Positions 5,659 to 5,774 of a stretch of DNA of 5,774 bases are shown piece after piece. Both the position numbers and the translations under genes were made by a program. The DNA is from an uncultured Bacilli bacterium (GTDB lineage Bacteria; Bacillota_I; Bacilli_A; RF39; UBA660): positions 1 through 5,774 of the forward strand of contig CAKOYE010000056.1 of assembly GCA_934130485.1 (NCBI GenBank). Reading direction: 5' to 3'. A model generated the notes under the pieces. That model made no database searches. It saw only the letters and a list, made by a program, of their open reading frames with translations, and was not told where the DNA came from. Each line of letters begins with the position of its first letter. Positions within the stretch are counted from its first letter, which is position 1.

Positions 5659-5774
5659 ATGAAAAAAAATAAAGGATTTACGCTTATTGAATTACTCGCA
5701 GTAATAGTAATACTAGCAGTAATTGCTTTAATAGCAGTACCACAAGTAATAAAAATATTAAATAAAGCAAGACT
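5659..5774 (+). CDS. type IV prepilin-like protein, N-terminal part (cut by window end)
   Basis: The first 38 codons encode a classic prepilin N-terminus: short basic leader MKKNKG, then FTLIELLAV. Prepilin peptidase would cut between Gly6 and Phe7 and methylate the new N-terminal Phe; Glu at mature position 5 (residue 11) is the conserved assembly residue. A hydrophobic helix follows (about residues 9-28) with a Pro (AVPQV) after it and then a charged stretch (KILNKAR). This is the N-terminal methylation domain of type IV pilins, pseudopilins of type II secretion and ComGC-like competence pilins. The C-terminal domain that would separate these lies outside the window. No other pilus gene is visible here. 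An alternative in-frame ATG at 5653 is less likely because of its spacing to AGGAG. The gene appears to be a separate transcription unit after the terminator at 5561-5586. Confidence 0.88.
   Translation, partial: MKKNKGFTLIELLAVIVILAVIALIAVPQVIKILNKAR

Overview
The window is a compact, all-plus-strand stretch of a very AT-rich bacterial chromosome (roughly a quarter G+C by eye). Gene content, strong GGAGG/GAGGTGAT-type ribosome binding sites and AGA/TTA/AAA-biased codons point to a low-GC Firmicutes/Tenericutes-grade organism, perhaps an uncultured Bacilli or Erysipelotrichia-like gut lineage (inference). The standard code (TGA = stop) is likely. The four long proteins contain only two tryptophans, both encoded by TGG, and no internal in-frame TGA.

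Layout: (1) bases 1-71 probably hold the last codons of an unidentified upstream gene. (2) 81-794 is rsmE, the 16S rRNA m3U1498 methyltransferase. (3) 799-1797 encodes an unrecognised 332-residue protein with one N-terminal membrane helix, a long acidic coiled-coil-prone cytoplasmic tail and a distinct C-terminal segment containing FISPVFGR. A hairpin plus T-run overlaps its stop codon. (4) 1828-3117 is mtaB, the radical-SAM tRNA ms2t6A37 methylthiotransferase. (5) 3130-5331 is recD2, a superfamily 1B DNA helicase. (6) 5406-5558 is a 50-residue ORF with a good ribosome binding site, a hydrophobic N-terminus and a Lys-rich tail, ended by a textbook terminator at 5561-5586. (7) From 5659 to the window edge is the start of a type IV prepilin-like gene with its own probable promoter.

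rsmE and mtaB are both RNA-modification genes that shape ribosome/tRNA decoding. They are neighbours in Bacillus subtilis (yqeU-yqeV). Here the linkage is kept, but the unknown membrane protein sits between them and recD2 follows instead of the rpsU-yqeY genes. Spacings of 4, 30 and 12 bases suggest rsmE to recD2 are transcribed together, with the hairpin before mtaB as a possible attenuation point. The small ORF and the prepilin gene look like separate units.

Most of the window is ordinary housekeeping DNA. I see no CRISPR array, insertion sequence, tRNA or rRNA. The parts that remain unexplained are the membrane/coiled-coil protein, the stop-codon-overlapping hairpin, the small ORF with its upstream perfect inverted repeat, and the small palindromes over the pilin promoter.
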